Shown: positions 1 to 7,295 of the stretch, piece after piece
How the letters are laid out: each line of letters starts with the position of its first letter
Numbering within the stretch: position 1 is the stretch's first letter
NCBI RefSeq assembly: GCF_003259315.1
Contig: NZ_QLLT01000009.1
Coordinates: 186,001-250,000, forward strand
Length of the DNA stretch: 64,000 nucleotides
Source of the DNA: Kitasatospora sp. SolWspMP-SS2h
Lineage (GTDB): Bacteria; Actinomycetota; Actinomycetes; Streptomycetales; Streptomycetaceae
Reading direction: 5' to 3'
Translations under genes and position numbers: made by a program
Notes under the pieces: model-generated
Databases searched by the model: none
The model's input: only the letters and a program-made list of their open reading frames with translations
Told to the model about the DNA's origin: nothing

Positions 1-812
1 CTGAACACCACGGGGCGGACGACGGGGAGCGGCTCGACCGCCCCTCCGGACCGGACCGTCCGCCCGCCCGGCGGGCCGACCTCGCCGCGGCCGTCCGCGC
101 CGCCCAGGCGGGCGACGAGGAGGCGTTCCGGGTGCTGTTCCGGGCCGTCCAGCCGGGGCTGCTGCGCTACCTGCGGGTGCTGGTCGGCGGGCGGGCCGAG
201 GACGCCGAGGACATCGCGTCCGAGGCGTGGCTGCAGATCGCCCGCGACCTGCCGGGCTTCCGCGGCGACGCGGACGGGTTCCGCGGCTGGGCCGCGACGG
301 TGGCCCGCAACCGGGCGATGGACCACCTGCGCCGGGTGCGCCGCCGACCGGTCGCCGACCTGCCGGTGGAGTACCTGGCCGAACTGGCCGCCGCCGAGGA
401 CACCGCGGGCCAGGCGATGGCCACCGTCGCCACCTCCGACGCGCTCGCGCTGATCGCCTCGCTGCCGCCCGACCAGGCCGAGGCGGTGCTGCTGCGGGTG
501 GTGCTCGGACTGGACGCGGAGAGCGCCGCGAAGGTGCTCGGCAAGCGCTCCGGCAGCGTCCGGATGGCCGCCCACCGCGGGCTCAAGCGGCTGGCCCGGG
601 TGCTGGAGCAGAGCGGGGGAGCCGCCGCCGGGGTGCCCCGCCGGGCGGCCGGGGGCGCAGCGGGCGGGACGACCGGGGGAGCGGCGGGCGGAGCCGCAGG
701 TGGGACGGCCGGTGACGGGGCCGGGGGAGCGGCCGGGGGAACGGCCGGGGAAAAAGTTTCCGCGCGGGGTGTGACACCGGCGCAGGTGCCGACGCTGAAG
801 GACATGAGATGA
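1..812 (+). CDS. ECF-family RNA polymerase sigma factor (5' end outside window)
   Basis: Directs RNA polymerase to a specific promoter set. The frame is open to the left edge (269 residues visible), and the N-terminal text LAAAVRAAQAGDEEAF is typical of the start of sigma region 2, so the true start lies just outside; the internal GTG at 132 would cut region 2. Region 2 follows (RYLRVLVGGRAEDAEDI, then GWAATVARNRAMDHLRR), and region 4 is the helix-turn-helix around SLPPDQAEAVLLRVVLGLD and GSVRMAAHRGLKRL. After region 4 comes an unusual tail of about 55 residues built of GG/AA/GT repeats, ending LKDMR. The stop overlaps the next ATG (ATGA), so the two genes are translationally coupled. Family assignment is firm; the regulon is unknown. 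Confidence 0.93.
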   Translation, partial: EHHGADDGERLDRPSGPDRPPARRADLAAAVRAAQAGDEEAFRVLFRAVQPGLLRYLRVLVGGRAEDAEDIASEAWLQIARDLPGFRGDADGFRGWAATVARNRAMDHLRRVRRRPVADLPVEYLAELAAAEDTAGQAMATVATSDALALIASLPPDQAEAVLLRVVLGLDAESAAKVLGKRSGSVRMAAHRGLKRLARVLEQSGGAAAGVPRRAAGGAAGGTTGGAAGGAAGGTAGDGAGGAAGGTAGEKVSARGVTPAQVPTLKDMR

Positions 813-1708
813 GCACCAACCGATCCCGCCGGATCGATCGCGCCGCCGCCGAGCACCTGCTCGGCGGTGCCACGGTCGACCCGGAGGCCGGTCAGGACCC
901 CTCCGCCGGACGGCGGTCCGCGCCCGGACGGCCGGAGCTCGCCGCCCTGCTCGCCGCCGCCGCGACGGGCGCGGCGGCCGGCGACGGCCCGCTGCCCGGC
1001 GAGGAGGAGGCCGTGGCCGCGTTCCGGCGGGCTCGTCACCAGTCGGCCCCGACGCAGCACCGGAGACGGAAGATGGCGGACACCGCGCTCGCACGGGCGC
1101 TCAGCGCGAAGGCCGTGGCCGTCGCGCTGGGGGTGACCGCCGTGGGCGGCGTCGCGGTCGCGGCCGGACACGGCCGGCTGCCGGAGGCCCTGGGCGGCCC
1201 CGCCCCGTCCCCGTCCCCGGCGGCCACCGGCAGCGCGCCCGCGCCCGCGCCGTCCGCCCCCGCGCCCGCCACCGCGTCCGGGAGCCCCGGGGCCGAGCGC
1301 ACCGGCCGGCCGCCGACGGGCACCCCCCGCCCGGGCGGCAGCCCGACCCGGCCCCCCGCGCCGTCCGCCACCGGCCCGGCCGACCTGCCGGACCTGGTGC
1401 GGCTGTGCGAGGGCTTCGCCGGGCGGGTCGCGTCCGGCAGCCGGCCCCGGGAGGCGGCCGTCGTCCCGGAGCTGGCCGAGCTGCTGAAGGCGGCCGGCGC
1501 CCCGGAGAAGGTGGCCGGCTTCTGCGCCCTGCTCGCCGCGCACGGCTGGGACCAGCCGGGCGGGGAGGGCCGCGGCAGGCCCTCGACCGCCCCCGGCCGG
1601 TCGAGCGCCCCGGGCCCGTCCGCCCCGTCCCGGCCGTCGTTCCCGGCCGGCCGGTGGGGGCGCACCGGGTCCGACCGGCCGTCCGACGGGGGGAGCGGCC
1701 AGGACTGA
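809..1708 (+). CDS. Membrane protein coupled to ECF sigma factor, possible anti-sigma factor
   Basis: 299 residues. A charged, cytoplasmic-looking N-terminus (1-98, with an AEHLLGG motif at 14-20) is followed by one predicted membrane span at about 101-119 (KAVAVALGVTAVGGVAVAAG), a Pro/Ser/Ala-rich linker and a Pro/Ser/Gly-rich C-terminus. A short helical block at about 194-245 (DLVRLCEGFAGRVASG, then ELAELLKAAG) is the only other folded-looking part. It overlaps the sigma gene by 4 nt, and a one-span protein in this place is commonly an anti-sigma factor. No zinc-binding HxxxCxxC anti-sigma motif is visible, so the role is inferred from context only. Confidence 0.75.
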   Translation: MSTNRSRRIDRAAAEHLLGGATVDPEAGQDPSAGRRSAPGRPELAALLAAAATGAAAGDGPLPGEEEAVAAFRRARHQSAPTQHRRRKMADTALARALSAKAVAVALGVTAVGGVAVAAGHGRLPEALGGPAPSPSPAATGSAPAPAPSAPAPATASGSPGAERTGRPPTGTPRPGGSPTRPPAPSATGPADLPDLVRLCEGFAGRVASGSRPREAAVVPELAELLKAAGAPEKVAGFCALLAAHGWDQPGGEGRGRPSTAPGRSSAPGPSAPSRPSFPAGRWGRTGSDRPSDGGSGQD

Positions 1709-1731
1709 CACCGAGACTCCGGACGGACGAC

Positions 1732-1860
1732 GGGCTCCCCCGGGCCCCCGTCCGTCCGGGACAGCTCCGACCGGCCGAAGACTCCCCCGGGTCCGCCGCC
1801 GGTCGGGGAACCGCTCCGGACGGGCGGCCGGGCTCCCCCGGGTCCACCGTCCGTCCGGGG
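1732..1860. repeat. Imperfect ~50/100-bp repeat downstream of the sigma operon
   Basis: CTCCCCCGGG occurs at 1735, 1782 and 1833 (47-51 bp apart), and CCGTCCGTCCGGG at 1748 and 1847 (99 bp apart). The stretch lies between the sigma-associated membrane gene and the short ORF at 1935 and has no convincing coding signal. Confidence 0.6.
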
Positions 1861-1934
1861 CCCGGCCCGCCCGTACCGCCCGAACACCCTGGAGCCACGG
1901 TGACCCACCGACCGCACCTCCGGGCGAGCTCGCG

Positions 1935-2087
1935 ATGACCTTCCCCCGCACCTCGCCCGCCGCCGAACGCGCCGCCGCCCGCGCCGCCCGCCGCACCCTG
2001 GGCGGCGGCCCGCCGCGCGGGGCCCGCGCGCTGCTCGCCGCCGCCCTGGCCGCCCTGACCGCCGCCCTGCTCGTCCAGCGCCCCTGA
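1935..2087 (+). CDS. Possible small membrane protein (50 aa)
   Basis: A 50-codon ORF starting ATG at 1935 and ending TGA at 2085-2087. The N-terminal half is basic and Arg/Ala-rich (AAARAARRTLGGG), and the C-terminal half is one hydrophobic helix (ALLAAALAALTAALLVQ), the pattern of a small single-span protein. There is no clear Shine-Dalgarno sequence. It lies 63 bp upstream of the kinase gene on the same strand. Composition alone cannot prove that it is expressed. Confidence 0.4.
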   Translation: MTFPRTSPAAERAAARAARRTLGGGPPRGARALLAAALAALTAALLVQRP

Positions 2088-2150
2088 ACCGGCCCCGGCC
2101 GGGCCCGCTATGGTTCACGGGTTGCCGGACCGAGGTGGAGGGAACATCCG

Positions 2151-3740
2151 ATGATCGGACGCGCGCTGAACGGGCGCTACGAACTCGGCGAGATCCTCGG
2201 CGTCGGGGGCATGGCCACGGTGTACCGCGCCCTGGACCACCAGCTGGGCCGCCCGGTGGCGGTCAAGGTGCTCAACGGCGGCCTGGCCGACGACCCGCGG
2301 TTCGCCGAGCGGTTCGCCCGCGAGGCCCGGTCGGCCGCGCTGCTGGCGCACCCGCGGATCGTCACGGTCTTCGACTCCGGCGTCGACCAGGGCTCCCCGT
2401 ACCTGGTGATGGAGCTGGTGCACGGCGCGACCCTGGGCCGGGTGATCGCCGAGCAGGGCGTCCTGCCGGTGGAGCGCGCCGCGGGCACCGCCGCCGCGGT
2501 GCTGGACGCGCTGGCCGCCGCGCACGCCCAGGGCCTGGTGCACCGGGACATCAAGCCCGGCAACATCATGATCACCCAGGACGGCGGGGTGAAGGTCGTC
2601 GACTTCGGCATCGCCCGGGCCGGCTCCTCGGCCGGCCAGCAGCTCACCCAGACCGCCTCGGTGCTGGGCACCGCCGCCTACCTCTCCCCGGAACAGGCCA
2701 CCGCCGGCCAGGTCGACGGCCGCGCCGACCTGTACGCGGTGGGCTGCGTGCTGTACGAGATGCTGGCCGGCGCCCCGCCGTTCACCGCCGACACCCCGGT
2801 CGCGGTGACCTTCAAGCACGTCACCGAGTACCCGCTCCCGGTCTCCGCGCACCGCCCCGACGTGCCGCCCGCGCTGGACGCCGCGATCCTCCGGCTGCTG
2901 GCCAAGCACCCGGACGAGCGCCCCGCCGACGCGCGGTCCGCCGCCGCCGAACTGCTGGCCGCCGTCCCGGCCGGGCCGGTCGACCGGGCCGCCGAGCTGC
3001 TCGGCGGCGCGACCCGGGTGCTGCCGCCCGTTCCCGCGACCGCCTTCCCCGCCGCCCCGCCGCCGTTCCCGGCCCCGCCGCAGCAGCCGCAGCAGCCGTG
3101 GACCGAGCCGCAGCGCACCTCGGTGCTGCCGCCGGTGGCGGCCCCGCTGCTCTCCCCGTCCCGCTTCACGGAGGAGGAGCCCGCGCCCCGGCCCGGCCGC
3201 AACCCGCTGGTGTACGCGGGCGTCGGCGCGGCGGTGTTCGTCTGCGTGGCGGGCATCGTCGCGTTCTCGCTCAGCGGCGGCGACCCCGCCCCGGCGGCCG
3301 CGTCCACCCCCGCGCCGACGGCCGCCGCCGCCGCGGCCCCGCCCCCGTCGCGGTCCCCGTCGCCGTCGGCCTCCCCGTCCCCGTCGCCGTCGGCGTCCGC
3401 GTCCGGCAAGCCCAGCACCTCGCCCAAGCCCTCCGCTTCGCCCAGGGGCGGCGCCCTGGTCGGCCAGCTCGCCCAGCTGCGGGCCGACGTGGCGCAGGCC
3501 GAGTTCAGCCGGGACCGGGACAAGCAGGACGACCTGACCGGGCTGCTGGACGAGGCGACCCGGGCCGTCAACGACCGGCACCCGTCCGACGCCGAGGACT
3601 CCCTCAAGGACGCCCAGAAGCTGGTCCGCGACCTCCAGCGCCACAAGGCCGCGGCGGCCCCGCTGCTGGCGGGCTGGCAGGTCCGGCTCGGCGCCCTGGT
3701 CGCCGCGGTGCACGCCCAGGCCGCCCAGCAGGACGACTGA
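2151..3740 (+). CDS. Membrane-anchored serine/threonine protein kinase
   Basis: 529-residue Hanks-type (PknB-like) kinase that phosphorylates Ser/Thr on cytoplasmic proteins. Visible are the glycine-rich loop (LGVGGMATVY, 16-25), the ATP-anchoring lysine in VAVKV (K39), the catalytic loop HRDIKPGN (131-138, D133) and DFG (151-153). The kinase domain ends near 270; a Pro/Ala linker leads to one membrane span at about 350-372 (LVYAGVGAAVFVCVAGIVAF). The external part is a Pro/Ser tract, then about 90 helical residues. No PASTA repeats are present, so any sensing differs from PknB itself. The ATG follows GGTGGAGGGAAC. The downstream gene is convergent with only a 6-bp gap. Confidence 0.93.
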   Translation: MIGRALNGRYELGEILGVGGMATVYRALDHQLGRPVAVKVLNGGLADDPRFAERFAREARSAALLAHPRIVTVFDSGVDQGSPYLVMELVHGATLGRVIAEQGVLPVERAAGTAAAVLDALAAAHAQGLVHRDIKPGNIMITQDGGVKVVDFGIARAGSSAGQQLTQTASVLGTAAYLSPEQATAGQVDGRADLYAVGCVLYEMLAGAPPFTADTPVAVTFKHVTEYPLPVSAHRPDVPPALDAAILRLLAKHPDERPADARSAAAELLAAVPAGPVDRAAELLGGATRVLPPVPATAFPAAPPPFPAPPQQPQQPWTEPQRTSVLPPVAAPLLSPSRFTEEEPAPRPGRNPLVYAGVGAAVFVCVAGIVAFSLSGGDPAPAAASTPAPTAAAAAAPPPSRSPSPSASPSPSPSASASGKPSTSPKPSASPRGGALVGQLAQLRADVAQAEFSRDRDKQDDLTGLLDEATRAVNDRHPSDAEDSLKDAQKLVRDLQRHKAAAAPLLAGWQVRLGALVAAVHAQAAQQDD

Positions 3741-3746
3741 CCCGCG

Positions 3747-4250
3747 CTACTCCTCGTGCCGGGACCGCCGTACCGCCCGGGTCCTCACCTGCCGGGTCAG
3801 CGCGGTCACGCCGGTGGTCAGGAAGACGAAGGTGTACAGCAGTTGGAGCATCACCACGACCCGGGCGGCCTGCCCGGCCGGGTGGATGTCGCCGTACCCG
3901 ACGGTCGCCATGGTGATCACCGTGAAGTACAGTGCGTCGATCTTGGTGGTCAGCCCGTCCAGTTCGCCGGGCTGCCGGGACATCCCCAGGTAGGCGGCGG
4001 CGAACACCACCAGCGCGCCGCACAGCAGGGTCAGGATGCGCGGCACCGGGTGCCGGGACCGCCCGAGCACCTGCATCCGCGCCTCGCGCAGCAGCCCGAC
4101 GCCGAGCACGGCCAGCAACGTGCCGAACACCGTCCAGCTGACCGCCGCGTGGTGCGGCCCGAACCAGCCCAGCGGCACCGTGAAGTAGGCCGTCAGCAGC
4201 AGCACCGGGCCGCCCAGCAGGGCGAGGTACGTCCGGGCCGCCTCCCTCAC
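3747..4250 (-). CDS. Two-span potassium channel family protein
   Basis: 167 residues. The selectivity filter TVGYGD (116-121) sits in an ion-channel pore loop flanked by hydrophobic helices (about 72-92 and 128-150); two more hydrophobic segments lie at 10-27 and 36-53. It likely conducts K+ across the cytoplasmic membrane. I chose the GTG at 4250 because it overlaps the stop of the upstream gene (GTGA), the usual coupled arrangement; a longer reading frame upstream would be a shadow of that gene. There is no RCK/TrkA domain, so gating by a ligand domain is not evident. Confidence 0.85.
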   Translation of the reverse strand: MREAARTYLALLGGPVLLLTAYFTVPLGWFGPHHAAVSWTVFGTLLAVLGVGLLREARMQVLGRSRHPVPRILTLLCGALVVFAAAYLGMSRQPGELDGLTTKIDALYFTVITMATVGYGDIHPAGQAARVVVMLQLLYTFVFLTTGVTALTRQVRTRAVRRSRHEE

Positions 4251-5623
4251 GCCGGTGCGGCCTTCTCGCCGGCGGGCGGACCGGCCGCCGGTCCGGGCGG
4301 TCCCGGCGGCCCGGTGGGCGGCCGGGCCGAGCCGCCGGCGGGGGCGTCGGCGGGGGCGTCCAGGAACTCCAGCACGGCCAGGAAGGCCAGTAGCACCAGC
4401 GCCATCCACAGCACCACGGCCGCGGTCGGGTAGCTCCAGGTCAGCAGCACGACGGCGGCGACGACGACCGCGCCCCAGCCCAGCCAGGACTTCCAGCGGT
4501 GCACGAACCGGCCGACCGGGCCCAGCCGCAGGCCGAGCCCCTCGGCGGCCTGCCGCACCGCGCCCAGGCCGGAGCCCCACAGCCGCCGCACCCAACCGGC
4601 CCGCCGCCCGGGTCCGGTCAGCCAGGCGGCCAGCGCGATCACCACGCCCAGCGCCAGCACCATCCGGATGCCCGCCCGCAGGTAGCGCACCAGGGTGTCG
4701 TACACCGCCATCGCGGCGGCCTGGTCGACGTCGGCGGGCAGCTTGTCCAGGTAGACCGTCCGGAACACGCTCAGCCCGGCGCCCAGCAGCACCGCCCCGG
4801 CGGCCATCCCGAGCGCCGCCGCGACGGTGGCCGGGCGGGGCCGCACCGCGAGCAGGATCCCGCCGACCGCGCACAGCACCGCCAGCACCGGCACCCAGAA
4901 CCCGGCCAGGTCGAGCACCCGCAGCCCGGTCTGCGCCTTCCGCACCGCGTCCGACTGCACCAGCGTGTAGTCGGTGTGCACCTCCGGGATCTTCGAGGCC
5001 AGCCCCAGCCCGTTGGCCACCAGCTGGTCCTTCACCGCGGCGATCACCGGCGCCAGGTCCAGGCTGACGGTGTCGCCCCGCACCTGCACCGCCCCGCCGC
5101 CCTGCCCGGTCAGCACCTTGTCGAACGCGGCGTGCGCGTTGCGCAGCACGCCGGTCCAGAGGGCGGCGAAGGCGTCGGACCGCACGAACCGCAGCACCTG
5201 GTCGTGGACGAACCCGGTCAGCCCGCTGGTCAGCGCGGGGCCCAGCCGGCCCAGCGCGGCGTCCAGCAGCGGCCGGTCGGCGGGGGCGGCGTCGTTCAGC
5301 AGGTCGGTGATCGGCAGCTGCTGCATCACCGCGGTGGTCACCCGGTCGGTGAGCGCGTTCTGCACCGACGGGTCGGAGGCCAGCGGCGCCATCGTCGACA
5401 CGAACCGGCCGGTGTCGGTCACCTGCGACTTGCTCCACGCGGCGACCACCCCGAGCGGGGTGAGCACCGCGGCCAGCACGATCAGCAGCACCGCGAAGAA
5501 GGACCGCACCCGGTGGTGCTCCCGCCGGGGCGCCCCCTGCTCCCGGTGCTCCCGGTGCTCCAGGACGGCGATCCGTTCGCGCAGCTCCGCGAGTTCCCGA
5601 TCGCCCGACGGGTCCGCCGCCAT
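4247..5623 (-). CDS. Multi-span integral membrane protein of unknown function
   Basis: 458 residues. A short coiled-coil-like start (ELAELRERIAVLEHREHREQ) precedes a membrane helix at about 40-63. A long external region (about 65-230) has a repeated motif of ESVxNALTD/DxxL type, and four to five further helices lie at about 240-260, 270-290, 315-345 and 375-415. The C-terminus is Pro/Gly-rich. The segment before the second helix, with TGRFVSTMAPLASDPSVQNAL, is one I associate with a conserved Streptomyces membrane family without assigned function. Its stop overlaps the start of the K+ channel gene, which suggests joint expression. Confidence 0.75.
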   Translation of the reverse strand: MAADPSGDRELAELRERIAVLEHREHREQGAPRREHHRVRSFFAVLLIVLAAVLTPLGVVAAWSKSQVTDTGRFVSTMAPLASDPSVQNALTDRVTTAVMQQLPITDLLNDAAPADRPLLDAALGRLGPALTSGLTGFVHDQVLRFVRSDAFAALWTGVLRNAHAAFDKVLTGQGGGAVQVRGDTVSLDLAPVIAAVKDQLVANGLGLASKIPEVHTDYTLVQSDAVRKAQTGLRVLDLAGFWVPVLAVLCAVGGILLAVRPRPATVAAALGMAAGAVLLGAGLSVFRTVYLDKLPADVDQAAAMAVYDTLVRYLRAGIRMVLALGVVIALAAWLTGPGRRAGWVRRLWGSGLGAVRQAAEGLGLRLGPVGRFVHRWKSWLGWGAVVVAAVVLLTWSYPTAAVVLWMALVLLAFLAVLEFLDAPADAPAGGSARPPTGPPGPPGPAAGPPAGEKAAPA

Positions 5624-5708
5624 CCGGTGCCTCCCAGGTGATCCGCCGTCAGGTGAATACCAGGAGATACCAGAACAAAACGGTCAGCCACCCGGGTGCG
5701 GCGACACG

Positions 5709-5751
5709 CCGGAGCCCCCGGTCCGTCGGGGCGACGGGCCGGGGGCTCCGG
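5709..5751 (-). terminator. Hairpin downstream of tatA
   Basis: Perfect 13-bp inverted repeat CCGGAGCCCCCGG (5709-5721) / CCGGGGGCTCCGG (5739-5751) with a 17-nt loop, 36 bp after the tatA stop. It is a likely terminator without a U-tract, as is usual in this group. Confidence 0.7.
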
Positions 5752-5786
5752 TACGGCGGGCGGGTCGGCCGGGGGCCGACGCGGCG

Positions 5787-6062
5787 TCAGGCCGTGGTCG
5801 ACTTCGTGGTCGTCTCGGTCGTCTTGGTGACGACGACCGGCTCGACGGCCGGGCGGACCTGCTCGGCCTGCGAGGCGGCGGTGCCGTTCTGGGCCTCGGC
5901 GGGGGCGTCGTCCTCGCGCAGGGCCTTGGTCTCGGCCTTCAGGATGCGCATCGACTTGCCGAGACCGCGGGCCATCTCGGGGAGCTTCTTCGAGCCGAAC
6001 AGCAGGACCAGCACCACCAGGACGATGATGATGTGCCAGGGCTCAAGACCGTTACGGAACAT
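5787..6062 (-). CDS. tatA: Twin-arginine translocase subunit TatA
   Basis: 91 residues. The N-terminal membrane helix (WHIIIVLVVLVLLFG, 9-23) is followed by the Tat hinge and amphipathic helix (KKLPEMARGLGKSMRILKAE), then an acidic, Thr-rich tail. TatA oligomers form the pore through which TatC-recruited folded proteins cross the membrane. Length and FGSKKLPE fit TatA better than TatB. No tatC is adjacent, so the protein either works with a distant TatC or is an additional paralogue. Confidence 0.9.
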   Translation of the reverse strand: MFRNGLEPWHIIIVLVVLVLLFGSKKLPEMARGLGKSMRILKAETKALREDDAPAEAQNGTAASQAEQVRPAVEPVVVTKTTETTTKSTTA

Positions 6063-6253
6063 CCCTGACCACCGGTCCTTTCATGGAAGTTCTCGCTGTG
6101 ACGTCTGGGTCGGACGGAACGCCCGACTCGGCCAGTATGCCTGGCCTTGTCGGCGAACGTATACACCGGTCGGCAAACAGCCGCCGAAAAACAGGTGATC
6201 CGAGTCATGTGGTCTGCACCACCCGTCCGACCCCGGAAACCGCCCCCGGGGCC

Positions 6254-6577
6254 TCATCTACCCGTGTTCACCAGCACCGACCAGGCGGCCCCGCCCGCCG
6301 CCAGCACCACCGCCGCGGTCAGCCCGCGCATCCACCACCGGCCCGCCGAAACGCGCGGATCGTGCTCCACCGCACCGCGCCGCCGCACCCCGTGCGCGTA
6401 CAGCCCGGCCGCCGCCAGCGCCAACACCCCGCCCAGCGCCGCCAGTCCGGGCGACCGCCGGAGGTAGCCGGTCCGCAGCACCAGCAGCGCGTCCGCGGCC
6501 AGCACCAGCGCGGTGCGGCTCCAGGCCAGCAGCGTCCGCTCCGGCTGGAGGCCCGGATCGCGCGGGGCGGCGCTCAC
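6254..6577 (-). CDS. DUF202 family membrane protein
   Basis: 107 residues with the DUF202 signature ERTLLAWSRTALVL (13-26) and three hydrophobic helices (about 22-36, 43-61 and 83-103). The GTG at 6577 overlaps the upstream gene's stop (GTGA), so the two DUF202 genes are coupled; an ATG further upstream would only read through the neighbour in another frame. Function is unknown; the family consists of small inner-membrane proteins such as E. coli YidG. Confidence 0.8.
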   Translation of the reverse strand: MSAAPRDPGLQPERTLLAWSRTALVLAADALLVLRTGYLRRSPGLAALGGVLALAAAGLYAHGVRRRGAVEHDPRVSAGRWWMRGLTAAVVLAAGGAAWSVLVNTGR

Positions 6578-6939
6578 CGCGACCAGCCGACGATCAGCAC
6601 CGAGAACACCGCCGCCGCGAGCGCCACGCACACCGTCAGCACCGGCATGATCCGGGTCGCCGGCAGCGGACCGCCCGCCCGCATCGCCCGTTCCACCCGC
6701 GCCCACCGCCGGTAGGCCGCCACCCCCAGCCCGGCCCCGCCCGCCGCCAGCAGCACCGAGAGCACCACCCGCACCGGCACCGGCGCCAGGTCCGGCGTCA
6801 GCTGGTCCAGCCCCACCGCCCCCGCGAGCAGCGCCAGCGCCGTCCTGATCCAGGCCAGGAAGGTCCGCTCGTTGGCCAGGGTGAACCGGTAGTCCAGTTC
6901 CTCCGGCTGCTCCTCCGGTCCCGCGTCCTCCGCCGCCAT
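6574..6939 (-). CDS. DUF202 / YidH family membrane protein
   Basis: 121 residues. The family motif RFTLANERTFLAWIRTALALLAG (starting near 18) is clear, and three membrane helices follow (about 28-46, 55-75 and 98-117). It heads a two-gene unit with a second DUF202 protein. The biochemical role of the family is not established. Confidence 0.88.
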   Translation of the reverse strand: MAAEDAGPEEQPEELDYRFTLANERTFLAWIRTALALLAGAVGLDQLTPDLAPVPVRVVLSVLLAAGGAGLGVAAYRRWARVERAMRAGGPLPATRIMPVLTVCVALAAAVFSVLIVGWSR

Positions 6940-6957
6940 ACCGCGACCCTAGTCCCT

Positions 6958-7290
6958 GTCCGGTCGATCTTGCCGGGCGCCCGACGCCGGATCATCCCGG
7001 CTGGAAGCACCGGCGAAACACCCGAGTACACCCAGGACGAGGGCGTTCCGCCGGCACTCCCAGCCGGGCGCCCGACGCCGCGCGCCGATCCGACAAGACC
7101 GACCGGACAGGGCCTGGGCCGAACGGGAGCGGCGCGCACGGACCGACCGGAAGCGCGGGGGACCGCGCGCGGCGGCGGGGGGACGCCGGTGGGGCCGCGG
7201 GAAGGGCAGTGGCCTGCCGTTCCGTCGCGGCCCCGCGGTCCGTCCGGGCCCGCTCGCGCGCGGCCGCGCGCCCGGCAAGACCGGCCGGAC
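6958..7290. repeat. 333-bp intergenic region bounded by 23-nt inverted arms
   Basis: The left arm 6958-6980 and right arm 7268-7290 are inverted copies with two mismatches over 23 nt, sharing TCTTGCCGGGCGC exactly. A third, inverted copy of the arm start lies at 7089-7107. Inside, GCCGGGCGCCCGACGCCG is repeated directly at 6972 and 7063, and CGACAAGACCGACCGGACAG (7091) is a near copy of the right-arm region at 7273. There is no convincing ORF. It separates the DUF202 unit from the MFS gene and could be a MITE-like element; no target-site duplication is obvious. Confidence 0.65.
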
Positions 7291-7295
7291 CGGGC

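Noticed and set aside
167..1996. 609-codon open frame on the minus strand opposite the sigma operon
   Set aside because: It is a shadow of GC-rich coding on the plus strand; its product is low-complexity Arg/Gly/Pro with no domain, while the plus strand gives clear sigma motifs.
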